Assembly (NCBI GenBank): GCA_902579985.1
Contig: CACHIV010000010.1
Span: 1-40,260 of the forward strand
Source of the DNA: an uncultured Pelagibacteraceae bacterium
Lineage (GTDB): Bacteria; Pseudomonadota; Alphaproteobacteria; Pelagibacterales; Pelagibacteraceae
DNA: 40,260 nucleotides
Direction of reading: 5' to 3'
The notes under the pieces are model-generated. The model did not search any database. It saw only the letters and a program-made list of their open reading frames with translations, and was not told the DNA's origin. Positions 21,322 to 30,173 of this stretch are shown piece by piece. Position numbers and translations under genes: made by a program. The first letter of the stretch is position 1; each line of letters begins with the position of its first letter.

Positions 21322-23387
21322 TGTCAGAATTTTTTTTAGAATTATTTACTGAAGAAATTCCTTCAAATTTACAGTGTAATTCTCGAATAAGTTTATTGGA
21401 AAAATTTCGAAACTTGTTTGAAGAGAAAAATATATCTTTTAAGAAAAGTGTATCTAACTCAACTCCAAATAGACTTGTTATCGTATTTGATGGTTTATCC
21501 AAAGAAGTAATTCAAAAAGCTGAAGAGATAAAAGGACCTAATATTAATGCTCCAGAAAAAGCAATACAGGGTTTTTTGAGATCTAATCAAATAACAACAG
21601 AAGATTTATATAAAAAAAAATTGGAAAAGGGAGATTTTTATTTTTTTAAAAAATCTTCTCAAAAAATAAATACAATTAATTTACTTGAAGAACATATTCC
21701 ATTGATCCTTGACTCATTACAATGGAAAAAGTCAATGAAATGGGGGAATTATACTCTTAGTTGGGGAAGACCATTAAAATCAATATTAGCAGTTTTTGAT
21801 AATAAAAAATTGAATTTTAAATTTCATCATTTGATAGCTTCAAATACTTCTTACATTGATAAAGAATTTGAAGATAAAAAAAAAGTTTTCAAGAATTTTC
21901 AAAATTACAAAAATTTTTTTAGTAAATCAGGAATTATAATTGATCATGTTTCAAGAAAAGAATTTATTAAAAAAAAATTGGAGAAAATATCAAAAAAGAA
22001 AGGTTTTATTGTGGAATTAAATGATAAACTTTTAGATGAAGTTACTAATATAGTTGATCAACCTAATATTTTGATTTGTAAATTTGATGAAAAATTCTTG
22101 AGTATACCAAAAGAAATTTTGATTATTACAATGCAATATCATCAAAAATATTTTCCAACATTTGATAAAAAAGAAAAAATTACTAATAAATTTTTAGTTG
22201 TTGTTAATCAAAAGGACAAAAATAGTTATATAAAGATGGGTAATGAAAGAGTTGTAGAAGCAAGATTAAGTGATGCTAAATTTTTCTGGGAAAAAAATAA
22301 ATCACAAAATCTAGTTAAACAAGTAACTAAACTTAAATCTATTAATTATTTTGATGGACTGGGATCTTACTTTGATAAAATTCAAAGGATGAGAAAGCTT
22401 GGTGGTATAATTTCAGATGAACTGTTAATCAGTAAAGATAAAGTAGAGTTGTCAGCTTCTATTTGTAAGGTAGATTTAATCTCAGATTTAGTAGATGAAT
22501 TTCCTGAATTACAAGGAGTGATGGGAGGATATTTTGCTGAAGTGCAAGGCTTTGATAAAGAGATTGCATTAGCAATAAGAGAACATTATTTACCAACTGG
22601 ACTAGATAGCAGGATACCTAAAAAACCATTCAGTATAGCTTTGGCTTTAACTGACAAGGTAGATTCCTTAGTAGGTTTTTTTGGAATTAATCAAAAGCCA
22701 ACAAGCTCAAAAGATCCTTATGCACTTAGAAGATCAGCATTGGGTTTAATAAAAATTTTAATTGATAATAATAAAGAGTTTAATGTTAAACATCTTATAG
22801 ATAGTTCAATAATATTTTATAGAGATCAAGGTTTTAAGCTATCAAATGAGTTTTTACAAAAAGATTTAAAAGATTTTTTAATGGAAAGATTAAAATATTA
22901 TATGAAAGAAAAAGGAATTCGTAATGATATAATTAATGCGGGTATGAGCTCATATACTTTAAATAATATTAATCAAATATTTAAAAAAGGGTTAACATTA
23001 AATAATTTTATTAATAAACAAATTGGAGTAGATATAATTTCAACCTATAAAAGAGCTTATAATATTTTAGAAAATGAATTAAAAAATGAAAATATAGAAC
23101 TTTCTAATAAGACTGATCCAGGTATTTTTAAGAATGATCATGAGGTTAATTTATTAAAAAAAATTAATGAATTAAAAAAGTATTTTACCGGAATAGATAA
23201 AGATGAAAATTATACTAAGTCTTTATCTAATTTAGCTGAAGCAAAGGTAACTATTTCTAATTTCTTTGACAACATAAAAGTTAATGATGAAGACAAAAAT
23301 ATAAAAAAAAACAGATTGGAACTTTTGCAAATGTTATGTAAAACATTTGATAATTATATAAATTTTTCAAATATCGAGGCTAAATAG
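21321..23387 (+). CDS. glyS: Glycyl-tRNA synthetase beta subunit GlyS
   Basis: Beta subunit, binding tRNA(Gly) and needed for charging. The 688 aa protein opens with SEFFLELFTEEIP, the family start, and shows STPNRLVI, KGPNINAPEKAIQGF, MKWGNYTLSWGRPLKSILA, ITMQYHQKYFPTFD, GNERVVEARLSDAKFFWE, DLISDLVDEFPELQGVMGGYFA, REHYLPTGLDS and DKVDSLVGFFGINQKPTSSKDPYALRRSALG. The C-terminus is the anticodon-binding-like helical part. The start is the ATG at 21321. The frame is open to 21297, but that extension lies inside glyQ and lacks family sequence. A GTG start for ppdK overlaps its stop by one base. Confidence 0.96.
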   Translation: MSEFFLELFTEEIPSNLQCNSRISLLEKFRNLFEEKNISFKKSVSNSTPNRLVIVFDGLSKEVIQKAEEIKGPNINAPEKAIQGFLRSNQITTEDLYKKKLEKGDFYFFKKSSQKINTINLLEEHIPLILDSLQWKKSMKWGNYTLSWGRPLKSILAVFDNKKLNFKFHHLIASNTSYIDKEFEDKKKVFKNFQNYKNFFSKSGIIIDHVSRKEFIKKKLEKISKKKGFIVELNDKLLDEVTNIVDQPNILICKFDEKFLSIPKEILIITMQYHQKYFPTFDKKEKITNKFLVVVNQKDKNSYIKMGNERVVEARLSDAKFFWEKNKSQNLVKQVTKLKSINYFDGLGSYFDKIQRMRKLGGIISDELLISKDKVELSASICKVDLISDLVDEFPELQGVMGGYFAEVQGFDKEIALAIREHYLPTGLDSRIPKKPFSIALALTDKVDSLVGFFGINQKPTSSKDPYALRRSALGLIKILIDNNKEFNVKHLIDSSIIFYRDQGFKLSNEFLQKDLKDFLMERLKYYMKEKGIRNDIINAGMSSYTLNNINQIFKKGLTLNNFINKQIGVDIISTYKRAYNILENELKNENIELSNKTDPGIFKNDHEVNLLKKINELKKYFTGIDKDENYTKSLSNLAEAKVTISNFFDNIKVNDEDKNIKKNRLELLQMLCKTFDNYINFSNIEAK

Positions 23388-26050
23388 TGAAAAAATTAAT
23401 TTTAAATTTTAAATCGAAAGATTTAAAAAAGATAAAAAATCCAAAAAATTTTTTGGGAGGAAAGGGAGCTAACCTTTCTGAAATGGGACGAATGGGCTTA
23501 CCAGTCCCTCCAGGATTTATAATTTCAACTAAAGTATGTGATTTATTTTATAAAGATAAAAAAAAACTAAATTCAAAAATAATTAGATTAATTAAGAAGG
23601 AATTAAATAACATTGAAAATGAAGTAAAAAAAAAATTTGGAGATTTAAAAAACCCATTATTATTATCTGTAAGATCAGGTGCAAGAGTATCAATGCCAGG
23701 TATGATGGATACAATTTTGAATCTAGGGTTAAATGATAAAACAGTTATAGCGCTTGCAAACAAAACTTCAAATATGAGATTTGCAAAAGACAGCTATAGA
23801 AGATTTATCCAAATGTATGCAAATGTAGTGATGGGAGTTGAAAACTATCATTTTGAAGAATTGATTGAAAATTATAAATTAACTAAGGGTGTTCTTTTAG
23901 ATACTGATTTAGATCAGAAAGATTGGGATGGTTTAATAAATGATTTTAAAAAAGTTGTTAAAAATAAAACAAATAAAAACTTTCCGCAAAATGTTTATGA
24001 TCAATTATTAGGAGCAATCAGTGCTGTGTTTTTATCTTGGGAGAGCAATAGAGCTAAAATTTATAGAAAATTAAATCAAATTCCCAATCAATGGGGAACC
24101 GCAGTGAATGTTCAATCAATGGTATTTGGTAATATGGGGGATAATTGTGCTACAGGAGTTGTTTTTACAAGAAATCCATCTGATGGAGCTAAAGAAGTTT
24201 ATGGAGAATATTTGATAAATGCCCAAGGTGAGGATGTTGTTGCTGGAACAAGAACCCCACAGTATATAACTAAAAAAGCTAGAAAAAATGCTAATTCCAA
24301 AGAGGACTCGATGGAAGAATCTATGCCTAAAGTATTTAAACAATTGGATAAAATCTTAAAAGTTTTAGAAAAACATTATAAAGATATGCAAGATGTAGAA
24401 TTTACTGTGGAAAACAATAAATTATGGATGTTACAAACTAGATCGGGAAAAAGAACTTCAAAATCTGCTGTTAAGATTGCAGTAGATATGGTTAAAGAAA
24501 AATTAATTTCAAAAAAAGAAGCTGTATTAAGAGTAGATCCAAATTCATTAGATACACTTTTACATCCCACCTTAGATGAAAAAAGTCAGATGAATGTAAT
24601 TGCAAATGGATTACCTGCATCTCCAGGGGCTGCTAGTGGAAAAGTAGTTTTTTCATCTGATGAAGCTGAGAGATTAAATGGAATGATGCAAGATACAATT
24701 TTAGTTAGAGTTGAAACATCGCCCGAAGATATTCATGGAATGCATGCTGCCAAGGGTATTTTAACAGCAAGAGGCGGAATGACTAGTCACGCAGCTGTTG
24801 TAGCAAGAGGAATGGGAAGACCATGTGTTTCTGGATCAAGTGAAATTGATATTAATTATGAAGCTAAAACTTTTAAAACAACTTCAATTGAAATTAAAGA
24901 AGGGGATATAATTACAATTGATGGTTCAACTGGAAGAATTATTTTAGGAGAAATACCAACAGTTAAACCTGAAATATCAGGAAACTTCTCAAAATTGATG
25001 AGTTGGGCTGATGAATATAGAAAATTAAATGTAAGAAGTAACTCTGAGACCCCTATAGATACAAAAATAGCAAGAGATTTTGGAGCTGAAGGTATAGGAC
25101 TTTGCAGAACAGAGCATATGTTTTTTGATGAAGAAAGAATTTTATCAGTTAGAGAAATGATTTTATCAAAAACAAAAGAAGATAGAAGTAAAGCTTTAGA
25201 AAAACTTTTACCTCATCAAAGAGATGATTTTATAGAAATATTTAAAATTATGAATGGATTACCAGTAACTGTTAGATTATTAGATCCACCATTACATGAA
25301 TTTCTTCCTAAAACAGAAAAAGAAATTGATGATATCACAAAAGTAGTTGGTCTTCCTTTGAAAGAAATTAAATCAAGAATTAATGAACTTCATGAACAAA
25401 ATCCGATGTTAGGTCATAGAGGATGTAGATTGGGCATCTCATTTCCAGAAATTTATGAAATGCAATGTAGAGCAATTTTTGAGGCACTATCAGAAATAAA
25501 ATTAAAAAAATTAAAATCTGCGTTTCCAGAAATCATGATTCCATTAGTTTCAACTGAAGCTGAAATTAAAATTATGAAAGATTTAGTTATAAGAATAGCA
25601 AAAGAAGTGCAAAAAAACAAAAACGTTAAAATTGATTATATAGTAGGTACAATGATTGAATTGCCAAGAGCTGCCTTAAAAGCAAAAGAAATTTCAAAAC
25701 ACGCAGATTTTTTTAGTTTTGGAACTAACGACTTAACGCAGACAACTTTTGGCCTCAGTCGGGATGATAGTGGAAAATTTTTAAACGATTATATTGAGAA
25801 TAAAATTTTCTCTATTGATCCTTTTGTTTCAATTGATGATGGAGTAGAAGATTTAATTCAAATTGCTGTAGAAAAAGGAAAAAAACAAAATAAAAAAATT
25901 AAACTTGGAATTTGTGGAGAGCATGGAGGCGATCCCAGAAGTATTAAATTCTGTGCAAAAACTGGCTTAGATTATGTTTCTTGTTCACCTTACAGAGTTC
26001 CCGTTGCAAGATTGGCTGCAGCTCAAGCAGAACTATCGAAAAAAGATTAA
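23387..26050 (+). CDS. ppdK: Pyruvate phosphate dikinase PpdK
   Basis: It interconverts pyruvate, ATP and phosphate with PEP, AMP and PPi, and can replace or reverse pyruvate kinase. In 887 aa the N-terminal ATP-grasp domain holds LGGKGANLSEMGRMGLPVPPGFII, LLSVRSGARVSMPGMMDTILNLG and VVFTRNPSDGAKEVYGEY. The swivelling phospho-His domain has GGMTSHAAVVARGMG with catalytic His468. The TIM-barrel domain has GIGLCRTEHMFF, MLGHRGCRLGI, SFGTNDLTQTTFG and GICGEHGGDP with the proton-donor Cys843. The start is the GTG at 23387 overlapping the glyS stop; the gene keeps the alphaproteobacterial glyQ-glyS-ppdK order. Its 3' end overlaps convergent nadC by four bases. Confidence 0.97.
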   Translation: MKKLILNFKSKDLKKIKNPKNFLGGKGANLSEMGRMGLPVPPGFIISTKVCDLFYKDKKKLNSKIIRLIKKELNNIENEVKKKFGDLKNPLLLSVRSGARVSMPGMMDTILNLGLNDKTVIALANKTSNMRFAKDSYRRFIQMYANVVMGVENYHFEELIENYKLTKGVLLDTDLDQKDWDGLINDFKKVVKNKTNKNFPQNVYDQLLGAISAVFLSWESNRAKIYRKLNQIPNQWGTAVNVQSMVFGNMGDNCATGVVFTRNPSDGAKEVYGEYLINAQGEDVVAGTRTPQYITKKARKNANSKEDSMEESMPKVFKQLDKILKVLEKHYKDMQDVEFTVENNKLWMLQTRSGKRTSKSAVKIAVDMVKEKLISKKEAVLRVDPNSLDTLLHPTLDEKSQMNVIANGLPASPGAASGKVVFSSDEAERLNGMMQDTILVRVETSPEDIHGMHAAKGILTARGGMTSHAAVVARGMGRPCVSGSSEIDINYEAKTFKTTSIEIKEGDIITIDGSTGRIILGEIPTVKPEISGNFSKLMSWADEYRKLNVRSNSETPIDTKIARDFGAEGIGLCRTEHMFFDEERILSVREMILSKTKEDRSKALEKLLPHQRDDFIEIFKIMNGLPVTVRLLDPPLHEFLPKTEKEIDDITKVVGLPLKEIKSRINELHEQNPMLGHRGCRLGISFPEIYEMQCRAIFEALSEIKLKKLKSAFPEIMIPLVSTEAEIKIMKDLVIRIAKEVQKNKNVKIDYIVGTMIELPRAALKAKEISKHADFFSFGTNDLTQTTFGLSRDDSGKFLNDYIENKIFSIDPFVSIDDGVEDLIQIAVEKGKKQNKKIKLGICGEHGGDPRSIKFCAKTGLDYVSCSPYRVPVARLAAAQAELSKKD

Positions 26051-26895
26051 ATCTCTAATTTAAAATCAATCGCTGGAGCACTGTGAGTTATGCTACCAAT
26101 TGAAATTCTATTTACTCCCGTAGCTGCAATTTTTTTAACTGATTTGAGATTAATATTTCCAGAGGCTTCTGTTTCATAATATTTTTTGGCTATTTTTATT
26201 CCTGCTTGAAGATTTTTAATGTTCATATTATCAAATAAAACTGTATTAAATTTTAAACCAATTATCTGTTTAAGTTGTTTTAAATTATCAATCTCAACAG
26301 TAATTTTTCTTCCCCCCTTTTTTTCAATTGCAAGAGATACTAAAGATTTGATATTTGAACTTGCTATGTGATTATCTTTAATTAAAAACTCATCACTAAG
26401 GTTAAATCTATGATTAATTCCTCCACCTAATTTAACAGCATATTTTTGTAAAGTTCTTAAAGTTGGAATAGTTTTTCTAGTACAGCATATTTTACATTTT
26501 TTATTAACCAATTTAACAAAATTATTTGTTTTGGTGGCTATACCTGATAAATGACTCATAAAATTTAAAGCAACTCTTTCTCCAATTAAGATATTTTCAG
26601 ATTTTCCTTCAATAATTGCAATTAATTCATTTTTTTCAACCAATGAACCTTCTTTTTTCTTAATTTTGAATTTAATCTTATTATCTATTAATTTAAAAGT
26701 TTGTTTTGCAAATTCTATTCCAGCAACTATTGCTTGTTGATTAGAAAATAATTTAGCTTTTATAAACTTTGAATTTTTAACTAAGCTCGATGTAATATCA
26801 CCATATGGATAAAGATCTTCGTTTAACGCTCGTTTAACAGTATTTTTAATATAATAATTACTTAATTTTATTTGAGGCACTTTTTTATCTGCCAA
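26047..26895 (-). CDS. nadC: Nicotinate-nucleotide pyrophosphorylase (carboxylating) NadC
   Basis: It converts quinolinate and PRPP to nicotinate mononucleotide with CO2 release. The 282 aa protein has EDLYPYGDITSSLV, LIGERVALNFMSHLSGIAT, CCTRKTIPTLRTLQKYAVKLGGGINHRFNLSDEFLIKDNHI (the PRPP/quinolinate site), ITVEIDNL, VLFDNM, ASGNINLKSVKKIAATGVNRISIGSITHSAPAIDFKLEI. The ATG lies inside the 3' end of nadA (11-base overlap), so the two are a coupled pair. Confidence 0.96.
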   Translation of the reverse strand: MADKKVPQIKLSNYYIKNTVKRALNEDLYPYGDITSSLVKNSKFIKAKLFSNQQAIVAGIEFAKQTFKLIDNKIKFKIKKKEGSLVEKNELIAIIEGKSENILIGERVALNFMSHLSGIATKTNNFVKLVNKKCKICCTRKTIPTLRTLQKYAVKLGGGINHRFNLSDEFLIKDNHIASSNIKSLVSLAIEKKGGRKITVEIDNLKQLKQIIGLKFNTVLFDNMNIKNLQAGIKIAKKYYETEASGNINLKSVKKIAATGVNRISIGSITHSAPAIDFKLEI

Positions 26896-27874
26896 TTTTA
26901 GCCATTCTTTCTACAGGAATTTTTGCTTTTTCTATTGTCTTTTTATCCATAATTATTTCGCCAGTCTCATTTTTTAAACAATCTAAAATTTTTGGCAGAG
27001 TAATTTTTTTCATATGAGGACAAAGATTGCATGGTCTAATAAATTCAACATTTGGGTTTTCTACTTGTATGTTATCGCTCATCGAGCATTCAGTTACCAT
27101 CATTACTTTTTTAGGTTGATTATTTTCAACGTACTTAATCATACCTCCAGTTGAACCAGCAAAATCACTAGCTTTAATAACATCAGGTGGACATTCAGGA
27201 TGTGCTATTATTTTAATTCCAGGATTTTTTTTTCTAATATCATTTATTTCTTTTTCATTAAATTGTTCGTGAACTATGCAAATACCTTTCCAAGCAATAA
27301 TTTCGACGTCTGTTTTAGAAGCGACATACTTAGCTAAATAGTCGTCAGGTAAAAAAATTACTTTTTTTACCCCAAGAGACTCAACAATTTTTACTGCATT
27401 AGCAGATGTACAACAAATATCAGTTTCTGCTTTTACATCAGCAGAAGTATTAACATAAGACACTACAGGAACTCCTGGATATTTTTCTTTTAACAATCTT
27501 ACATCTTTACCAGTTATAGATGATGATAAAGAACAGCCAGCATCCATATCTGGTAGTAAAACTTTTTTTTCTGGGTTCATCAATTTTGAGGTTTCAGCCA
27601 TGAAATGTACTCCAGCCATAACAATTATATCTGCCCGAGTTTTAGCAGCTTCCATTGCTAAAGCTAGAGAGTCTGCTGCAACATCTGCTACACCATGATA
27701 AATCTCAGGAGTTTGATAATTATGTGCCAGTATAATTGCATTCTTTTCTTTTTTTAATTGATTAATTCTATGGATATAAGGAGCATGGACAGACCATTCA
27801 ATTTCAGGCATAACCTTAGATATTTTTTGATAAATAGGATCAGTTGCTATTCTTATTTCAGTTGTATATTCCAT
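26885..27874 (-). CDS. nadA: Quinolinate synthase NadA
   Basis: A [4Fe-4S] enzyme condensing iminoaspartate with dihydroxyacetone phosphate to quinolinate. In 329 aa it has AIILAHNYQTPEIYHGVADVAADSLALA, VMAGVHFMAETSKLMNPEKKVLLPDMDAGCSLSSSI, VVSYVNTSADVKAETDICCTSANA, IAHPECPPDV and GSTGGMIKYV. The three cluster-ligand cysteines are expected in DAGCSL, VTECSMSDN and CNLCPHM, and all are present. It precedes nadC with an 11-base overlap. nadB (L-aspartate oxidase), which usually makes its substrate, is not in this window. Confidence 0.97.
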   Translation of the reverse strand: MEYTTEIRIATDPIYQKISKVMPEIEWSVHAPYIHRINQLKKEKNAIILAHNYQTPEIYHGVADVAADSLALAMEAAKTRADIIVMAGVHFMAETSKLMNPEKKVLLPDMDAGCSLSSSITGKDVRLLKEKYPGVPVVSYVNTSADVKAETDICCTSANAVKIVESLGVKKVIFLPDDYLAKYVASKTDVEIIAWKGICIVHEQFNEKEINDIRKKNPGIKIIAHPECPPDVIKASDFAGSTGGMIKYVENNQPKKVMMVTECSMSDNIQVENPNVEFIRPCNLCPHMKKITLPKILDCLKNETGEIIMDKKTIEKAKIPVERMAKIGR

Positions 27875-27926
27875 ATAAAAAACTTATCAATTTGCTTATT
27901 ACTTGTCATTCACTTATTATGCCACA

Positions 27927-28814
27927 CTACTTAATCCAATCAGGTATTTTTATTCTTAAAACTGCATTTTTACTTTTTAATTGATTACTTTTTTTAAAAT
28001 TCTCATCTAGGTATTTAATTAAAGCAAAAGGATATTCGTCATTAATCAATACTCTGCCTATTTCGGAACTATTAGCATAAATTGAGTCACCTTCATTCAA
28101 TTTTCCACTAATTAGTTGGATTGGTAATAATCTCTTTGAAAGTTTATTTTTAAGCTTAATTCTAGCAGTATTTTCTTGACCAACATAACAGCCTTTCTTA
28201 AAATCAATTGCATTAAGCTCTTCAAAATTACATTCAATACCAAATAATTTATTTTGTAATTTATTCATATTATTTTGAGCTATTCCTAATTTATGACTTA
28301 ATTTATAATATTCATTAACATCTGAGTCCTTTAACTCTAGTTTTTTTAAAGACAGATATAGTTTTTCTAAATTTATAATAAGTCTTGCTCCTAAATTTTG
28401 ATTTCTTGGATCAAGTAAAATTGGATCCTCTCTATATTTGATTGTATTTCCAAGTTCATTTTTAGCACCGTCAAATTTTAAAAATTTTTTTTTATTAAAG
28501 ACTGCAATTACAAATTCATTACTTAAGTTAATAATTTCTATATTGGATCTAAGCTTATAAATACTAAGTTGTTTAAAGAGAGCCTCCGCTTGAGATTTTT
28601 CACAGTCTATAAAGTATCCCGATTTATGTTTTATAACAATAAATGCGAATAAAAACTTTCCTTGAGGAGTTAAAAGTGATGCAAAACAGCTATTAGTTTC
28701 ATTTACTTTGTTAATATCATTACTAATTAGATTTTGTAAAAATTCTTTAGCGTCTGATCCACTTATATATAGAATTCCCCTATCTTCCAAAATATATACA
28801 TTTTTATTATTCAT
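27927..28814 (-). CDS. ygfZ: YgfZ/GcvT-like folate-binding protein, Fe-S cluster maintenance
   Basis: A tetrahydrofolate-binding paralogue of the glycine-cleavage T protein that helps maintain certain [4Fe-4S] enzymes such as MiaB. The 295 aa protein begins YILEDRGILYISGSDAKEFLQNLISNDINKV, SCFASLLTPQGKFLFAFIVI follows, and the family signature KGCYVGQENTARIK with its conserved cysteine is present, then a short beta-barrel C-terminal part. It is too short and too divergent in the T-protein active site to be GcvT itself. It lies 52 bases upstream of nadA on the same strand and diverges from pyrC over 43 bases. Confidence 0.85.
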   Translation of the reverse strand: MNNKNVYILEDRGILYISGSDAKEFLQNLISNDINKVNETNSCFASLLTPQGKFLFAFIVIKHKSGYFIDCEKSQAEALFKQLSIYKLRSNIEIINLSNEFVIAVFNKKKFLKFDGAKNELGNTIKYREDPILLDPRNQNLGARLIINLEKLYLSLKKLELKDSDVNEYYKLSHKLGIAQNNMNKLQNKLFGIECNFEELNAIDFKKGCYVGQENTARIKLKNKLSKRLLPIQLISGKLNEGDSIYANSSEIGRVLINDEYPFALIKYLDENFKKSNQLKSKNAVLRIKIPDWIK

Positions 28815-28857
28815 AATTGATTGATATATAAATATAATATAATTACTTTTTTTATAA

Positions 28858-30165
28858 ATGTTAGATCTAATAATTAAAAATGGCTCTTGTTACATAGATA
28901 AAGATCTTAAAGATCAAGATATTGCTATCAAAGATGGTAAAATTATTGAAATTGGTAAAATCGATACAAAAGCAAAAGAAATATTTGATGCTAAAGGATT
29001 AACAGTTTTACCAGGTTGCATTGATACTCAAACTCATTTTAGAGAACCAGGATCTACAGATACCGAAGATCTTAATTCAGGTAGTAAAGCTGCAATTGTA
29101 GGTGGAATAACAAGTGTTTTTGAAATGCCAAATACTAATCCTCCTACTTCAAACAAAAAAGAATTTCAAAAAAAATTAGACCTTGCAAAAAATAGAATGT
29201 ATTGCAATTATGCTTTTTACTTTGGTGCGACAGCTGATAATTCAAATCAATTAGCAAATCTTAAAAATTTGGAAGGTTGTTGTGGAATTAAACTTTTTGC
29301 AGGCTCTTCCACTGGTAACTTACTTGTTGCAGAGGAAGAAGAAATTGAAAAAGTATTTCAAAGCAGTTCAAAAGTTGTTGCAGTCCATTCGGAAGATGAA
29401 ACAATTTTAAATATTAATAAAAAATTGATTAAAAACGGAGATGTGCATTCTCATCCAATTTGGAGAAGTGAGGAATGTGCTATTTCATCGACCAGAAGAA
29501 TTGTAAAAATAGCTGAAAGGTATAAAAAAAAAGCTCATGTTCTTCATATTACTACAAAGCAAGAGATTGATTTTTTATCACAACATAAGGGGAATATTAC
29601 TTTTGAAATTACTCCTCAACACTTAACTATCTATGCGCCTGATTGTTATAATAAACTAGGTACATACGCTCAAATGAATCCTCCAATAAGAGATAAATCT
29701 CATTATGATAGACTGTGGTATGCAGTCAAGAATAATTTACATGATACAATTGGTTCTGATCATGCTCCACATTTAAAAAAAAATAAAGAAAAAATTTATC
29801 CAAACTCACCATCGGGAATGCCGGGAGTTCAAACTCTAGTACCAGTAATGTTAAACCATGTTAATGATGGAAAATTAACTCTTGAGCAATTTATAAATTC
29901 AGTATGTGAAAACCCAGTAAAAATTTTTGGAATCAAAGACAAGGGCTTTATTAAAAAAGGCTACGACGCTGATTTTACAATTGTAGATATGAATAAAAAA
30001 ATTTTAATTCAAAATAAAAATATTGAGAGTAAATGTGGATGGTCACCTTTTGATGGATATGAATTTAAAGGAATACCAGTTTCAACAATTATATCAGGAA
30101 AAATTAAAATGAAAGATGGTAAAATCATAGGCAATCCAGAGGGAACGGCACTGTTATTTAAATAA
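28858..30165 (+). CDS. pyrC: Dihydroorotase, class I (PyrC)
   Basis: A metal-dependent amidohydrolase closing N-carbamoylaspartate to dihydroorotate in pyrimidine synthesis. The 435 aa protein has a beta-sandwich start (DLIIKNGSCYIDKD), then VLPGCIDTQTHFREPGSTDTEDLNSGSKAAIVGGITSVFEMPNTNPPT, GIKLFAGSSTGNLL with the probable carboxylated lysine, VVAVHSEDE, AHVLHITT, and IGSDHAPH with the catalytic Asp. PNSPSGMPGVQT is the substrate loop. The usual H-x-H metal pair reads Q-T-H here. Other metal ligands appear intact, so it may still be active, but an allantoinase or hydantoinase relative cannot be fully excluded. It diverges from ygfZ. Confidence 0.88.
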   Translation: MLDLIIKNGSCYIDKDLKDQDIAIKDGKIIEIGKIDTKAKEIFDAKGLTVLPGCIDTQTHFREPGSTDTEDLNSGSKAAIVGGITSVFEMPNTNPPTSNKKEFQKKLDLAKNRMYCNYAFYFGATADNSNQLANLKNLEGCCGIKLFAGSSTGNLLVAEEEEIEKVFQSSSKVVAVHSEDETILNINKKLIKNGDVHSHPIWRSEECAISSTRRIVKIAERYKKKAHVLHITTKQEIDFLSQHKGNITFEITPQHLTIYAPDCYNKLGTYAQMNPPIRDKSHYDRLWYAVKNNLHDTIGSDHAPHLKKNKEKIYPNSPSGMPGVQTLVPVMLNHVNDGKLTLEQFINSVCENPVKIFGIKDKGFIKKGYDADFTIVDMNKKILIQNKNIESKCGWSPFDGYEFKGIPVSTIISGKIKMKDGKIIGNPEGTALLFK

Positions 30166-30173
30166 TAAGATTT

